Shown here: piece by piece, positions 62,069 through 64,000 of the stretch | Layout: every line of letters begins with the position of its first letter | Numbering within the stretch: the stretch's first letter is position 1 | Source of the DNA: Mesorhizobium carmichaelinearum | GTDB lineage: Bacteria; Pseudomonadota; Alphaproteobacteria; Rhizobiales; Rhizobiaceae | NCBI RefSeq assembly: GCF_900199455.1 | Contig: NZ_FZQR01000011.1 | Coordinates: forward strand, 209,422 to 273,421 | Direction: 5' to 3' | DNA length: 64,000 bases | The notes under the pieces: generated by a model | What the model saw: only the letters and a program-made list of their open reading frames with translations | What the model was told of the DNA's origin: nothing | Databases searched by the model: none | Position numbers and translations under genes: made by a program

Positions 62069-62956
62069 ATGGCCGACATCGCCATTCTCGAAACACGCGA
62101 AAGGGCTTTCGCTGGAATCCTGCTGACCGGCGCTGCCTATCTGTTGTTTTCGACGCAGGACGCCTCGATCAAGCTGCTGGTGACCGGCATGACGGTCTGG
62201 CAGATCATGTTCTTCCGCAGCATCACCATTCTGAGCGCCTGCGCGGCGATCGGCGGGCGAAAACTGTTTGCCGACACGGTGCGCTCGCCGATCGTGCGGC
62301 CCATGCTGGTGCGCAGCGCGTTCACGCTTGCCGCCTGGCTTTGCTACTACAACGCCGCGCGCAGCCTGCAGCTTGCCGAACTGACCACGGTCTATTACGC
62401 GGCGCCGATCATCGTCACCGTGCTTTCGGTGTTCCTGCTCGGTGAAAAGGTGCCGATGCTGCGCTGGCTGGCGGTTCTGATCGGTTTTGTCGGGGTCTTC
62501 GTCGCCTGTGATCCGACCCATCTCGGCCTGTCCGTGCCGGTGCTGCTGGTGCTGGCGGCCGCCCTTTTGTGGGCCATCGCCATCGTGCTCCTGCGCAAGA
62601 CAGCACTTGCCGAGCGCTCAATGATCCAGCTGCTCCTCAACAATTTCTATTTCCTGCTGTTTTCGGCGGTGCCGGCGCTGTTGTGGTGGCATACGCCTGA
62701 TCTGAACCAGCTGCTGCTTCTCGGCAGCGTCGGCGCCCTTGGCGGCCTGGCGCAATATCTTCTCTTCGAAGGCATGAAGCGAACGCCGGCATCGATCCTC
62801 GCCCCGCTCGAATACAGTTCGCTGTTGTGGGCGTTCGCGCTCGGTTTTGCGATCTGGGGCGACGTGCCGCGCCGCGAAGTGTTTCTCGGCGCTGCGCTGA
62901 TCATCGCCGCCGGCCTGCTGATCGTCGGCGGCGAGCATTTCCGCAAGCGGCTGTGA
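62069..62956 (+). CDS. EamA/DMT-family transporter
   Basis: A 295-residue, 10-helix protein starting at ATG 62069. It has two EamA units, with TVYYAAPIIVTVLSVFLLGEKVP closing the first and ASILAPLEYSSLLWAFALGF in the second. The long upstream open frame overlaps the OsmC gene region on the other strand and is rejected. A second DMT gene follows 60 bases later on the same strand; both could be exporters of unknown metabolites. Confidence 0.87.
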   Translation: MADIAILETRERAFAGILLTGAAYLLFSTQDASIKLLVTGMTVWQIMFFRSITILSACAAIGGRKLFADTVRSPIVRPMLVRSAFTLAAWLCYYNAARSLQLAELTTVYYAAPIIVTVLSVFLLGEKVPMLRWLAVLIGFVGVFVACDPTHLGLSVPVLLVLAAALLWAIAIVLLRKTALAERSMIQLLLNNFYFLLFSAVPALLWWHTPDLNQLLLLGSVGALGGLAQYLLFEGMKRTPASILAPLEYSSLLWAFALGFAIWGDVPRREVFLGAALIIAAGLLIVGGEHFRKRL

Positions 62957-63016
62957 TGTGGGTAGCCGTCACTGCTGACACTACGATGTCAGGACCTAGC
63001 GAGGTAGGCTGCCGGT

Positions 63017-63925
63017 ATGACTGACATCGCAACCACCACAACCGAAACCACCGAGCGCACGCTCGGCATCATCCTGGTGTCGTCATCGGCTGCCGTGTTC
63101 GGCCTGACCGGTGTGTTGACGAAGTCGATCCATGCAGACCCGCTGACGATTACCTGCTGGCGCGGCTTTGTCGGCTCGATCCTGATCAGCCTCTATGTGC
63201 TCTGGCGCCGCCGCCGGTCGGGCAACCGCGACACGCTCCGCCTTGGCTGGCGCGGCTGGCTGCTGGCGGTGGAAGGCGCGCTGGCCAGCATCGCCTTCAT
63301 CTCGGCGTTCAAATTCACCTACGTCGCCAATGTCGCGGTCATCTACGCAACGTCGCCCTTCATTGCCGCCTTGCTCGCCTGGGTGCTGGTGCGCGAGCCC
63401 TTCCGCCTGCAGACGATGCTCGCGGCCGCCGTATCGCTGTGCGGCGTGGCGATCATGGTCTGGTCGGGCTTCGGCACCGGCAATCTGTTCGGCGACGGGC
63501 TGGCGCTGCTGATGACGGCCGGCAGCGCGCTCTACATGATCATGGTGCGCGCCTTCCGCGACACGCCGGTGGTGTGGGCCGGCGCGGTTTCAGCCTTCCT
63601 GCTGTTCATTATCGGCTGGTTCGTCACCGATCCCTTGGCGGTTTCGGCAAGGGATGCTGTTCTGCTCGTCACTTTCGGCGCATCCTTCGCATTGTCGTCG
63701 ATCCTGTGGACGGAAGGCGCGCGGCTCATCCCGGCGCCCGAATCCGGCCTGCTCGGCTCGGCGGAGGTGCCGTTCGCGATCCTGTTTGCCTTCCTGTTCC
63801 TGGCCGAGATCCCGCCTGTCGCCAGCATTGTCGGCGGCGTCATTGTGCTTGGCGCAGTGTTCGCCCATGCCGGCCGCGACTGGCTGGCGGCCCGCTCGCA
63901 GCAGGCAGCGTCGAATATTTCTTAA
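63017..63925 (+). CDS. EamA/DMT-family transporter
   Basis: A 302-residue protein with about 10 helices and two EamA repeats (FGLTGVLTKSIHADPLTITCWRG, VANVAVIYATSPFIAALLAWVLVREPF; then ESGLLGSAEVPFAILFAFLFLAEIP). It starts at ATG 63017 after GAGGTAGG. It follows another DMT gene at a 60-base distance and is probably transcribed with it. Substrate unknown. Confidence 0.88.
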   Translation: MTDIATTTTETTERTLGIILVSSSAAVFGLTGVLTKSIHADPLTITCWRGFVGSILISLYVLWRRRRSGNRDTLRLGWRGWLLAVEGALASIAFISAFKFTYVANVAVIYATSPFIAALLAWVLVREPFRLQTMLAAAVSLCGVAIMVWSGFGTGNLFGDGLALLMTAGSALYMIMVRAFRDTPVVWAGAVSAFLLFIIGWFVTDPLAVSARDAVLLVTFGASFALSSILWTEGARLIPAPESGLLGSAEVPFAILFAFLFLAEIPPVASIVGGVIVLGAVFAHAGRDWLAARSQQAASNIS

Positions 63926-64000
63926 AAAAGTGACACGGTCACGGAACCATCATCCGACTCAGACATTATTGGTGCGACGGGCCACCCCCCAAGTCCCCCC

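Overview
The window is about 64 kb of high-GC chromosomal DNA from an alphaproteobacterium, most likely Mesorhizobium or a close relative (Hyphomicrobiales). The evidence is the rhizobial gene orders (fabD-fabG-acpP-fabF-mltG-yicC-gmk; lptF-lptG-lptD-surA-pdxA-ksgA; rpsF-rpsR-rplI; dnaB-radA-cvpA-purF), DUF995 proteins, an Ala/Lys-rich histone-like protein and rhizobial-type intergenic repeats. These identifications come from reading motifs and neighbourhoods; no database search was possible. No rRNA, tRNA, CRISPR array, transposase or phage gene was seen.

Region 1 (1-11.3 kb) is accessory and housekeeping: a TfoX-like fragment, a GST, the histone-like protein, a winged-helix regulator behind a perfect palindrome, a LysE exporter, a tetR-EamA-MFS operon with a perfect operator palindrome, orphan proteins, a VOC/AraC pair, rlmJ, and a second TetR divergent from a secreted AhpD-like protein with two operator copies between them.

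Region 2 (11.5-18.9 kb) is the most interesting part. Six minus-strand genes are each joined by 4-base ATGA/GTGA overlaps: a KAS III/OleA-like thiolase, an OleD-like reductase, a metallo-beta-lactamase-fold hydrolase, a PaaK/F390-synthetase-like adenylating enzyme, a GNAT-like protein and a Rieske oxygenase. A convergent ATP-grasp gene abuts the operon. It resembles a small-molecule pathway using Ole-type condensation and reduction logic with other partner enzymes; the product is unknown.

Region 3 (19.3-28.7 kb) looks like a surface-glycan locus: UDP-xylose synthase and UDP-glucose 4-epimerase genes, a processive GT2 synthase divergent from a GH26-like secreted hydrolase, two DUF995 proteins, and three small lipoproteins sharing the C-terminal signature [YW]IC[SG]PSGFGQ..[ST]C. 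Two of these lipoproteins also share their upstream DNA.

Region 4 (28.8-49.4 kb) is core cell-envelope and lipid biology: holC, pepA, the LPS-export operon with surA, pdxA and ksgA, the fatty-acid cluster with mltG, yicC and gmk, a phosphoglycerol-transferase-like membrane sulfatase, and a lone TadG-like VWA protein.

Region 5 (49.6-64 kb) is core information processing: rpsF-rpsR-rplI with a recognisable promoter and long leader, cfa, ynfA, an Rsm22-like methyltransferase, dnaB, radA, cvpA, purF, then SDR, OsmC and two DMT exporters. Two intergenic repeat families sit here. One lies between dnaB and radA. The other follows purF and recurs next to holC.
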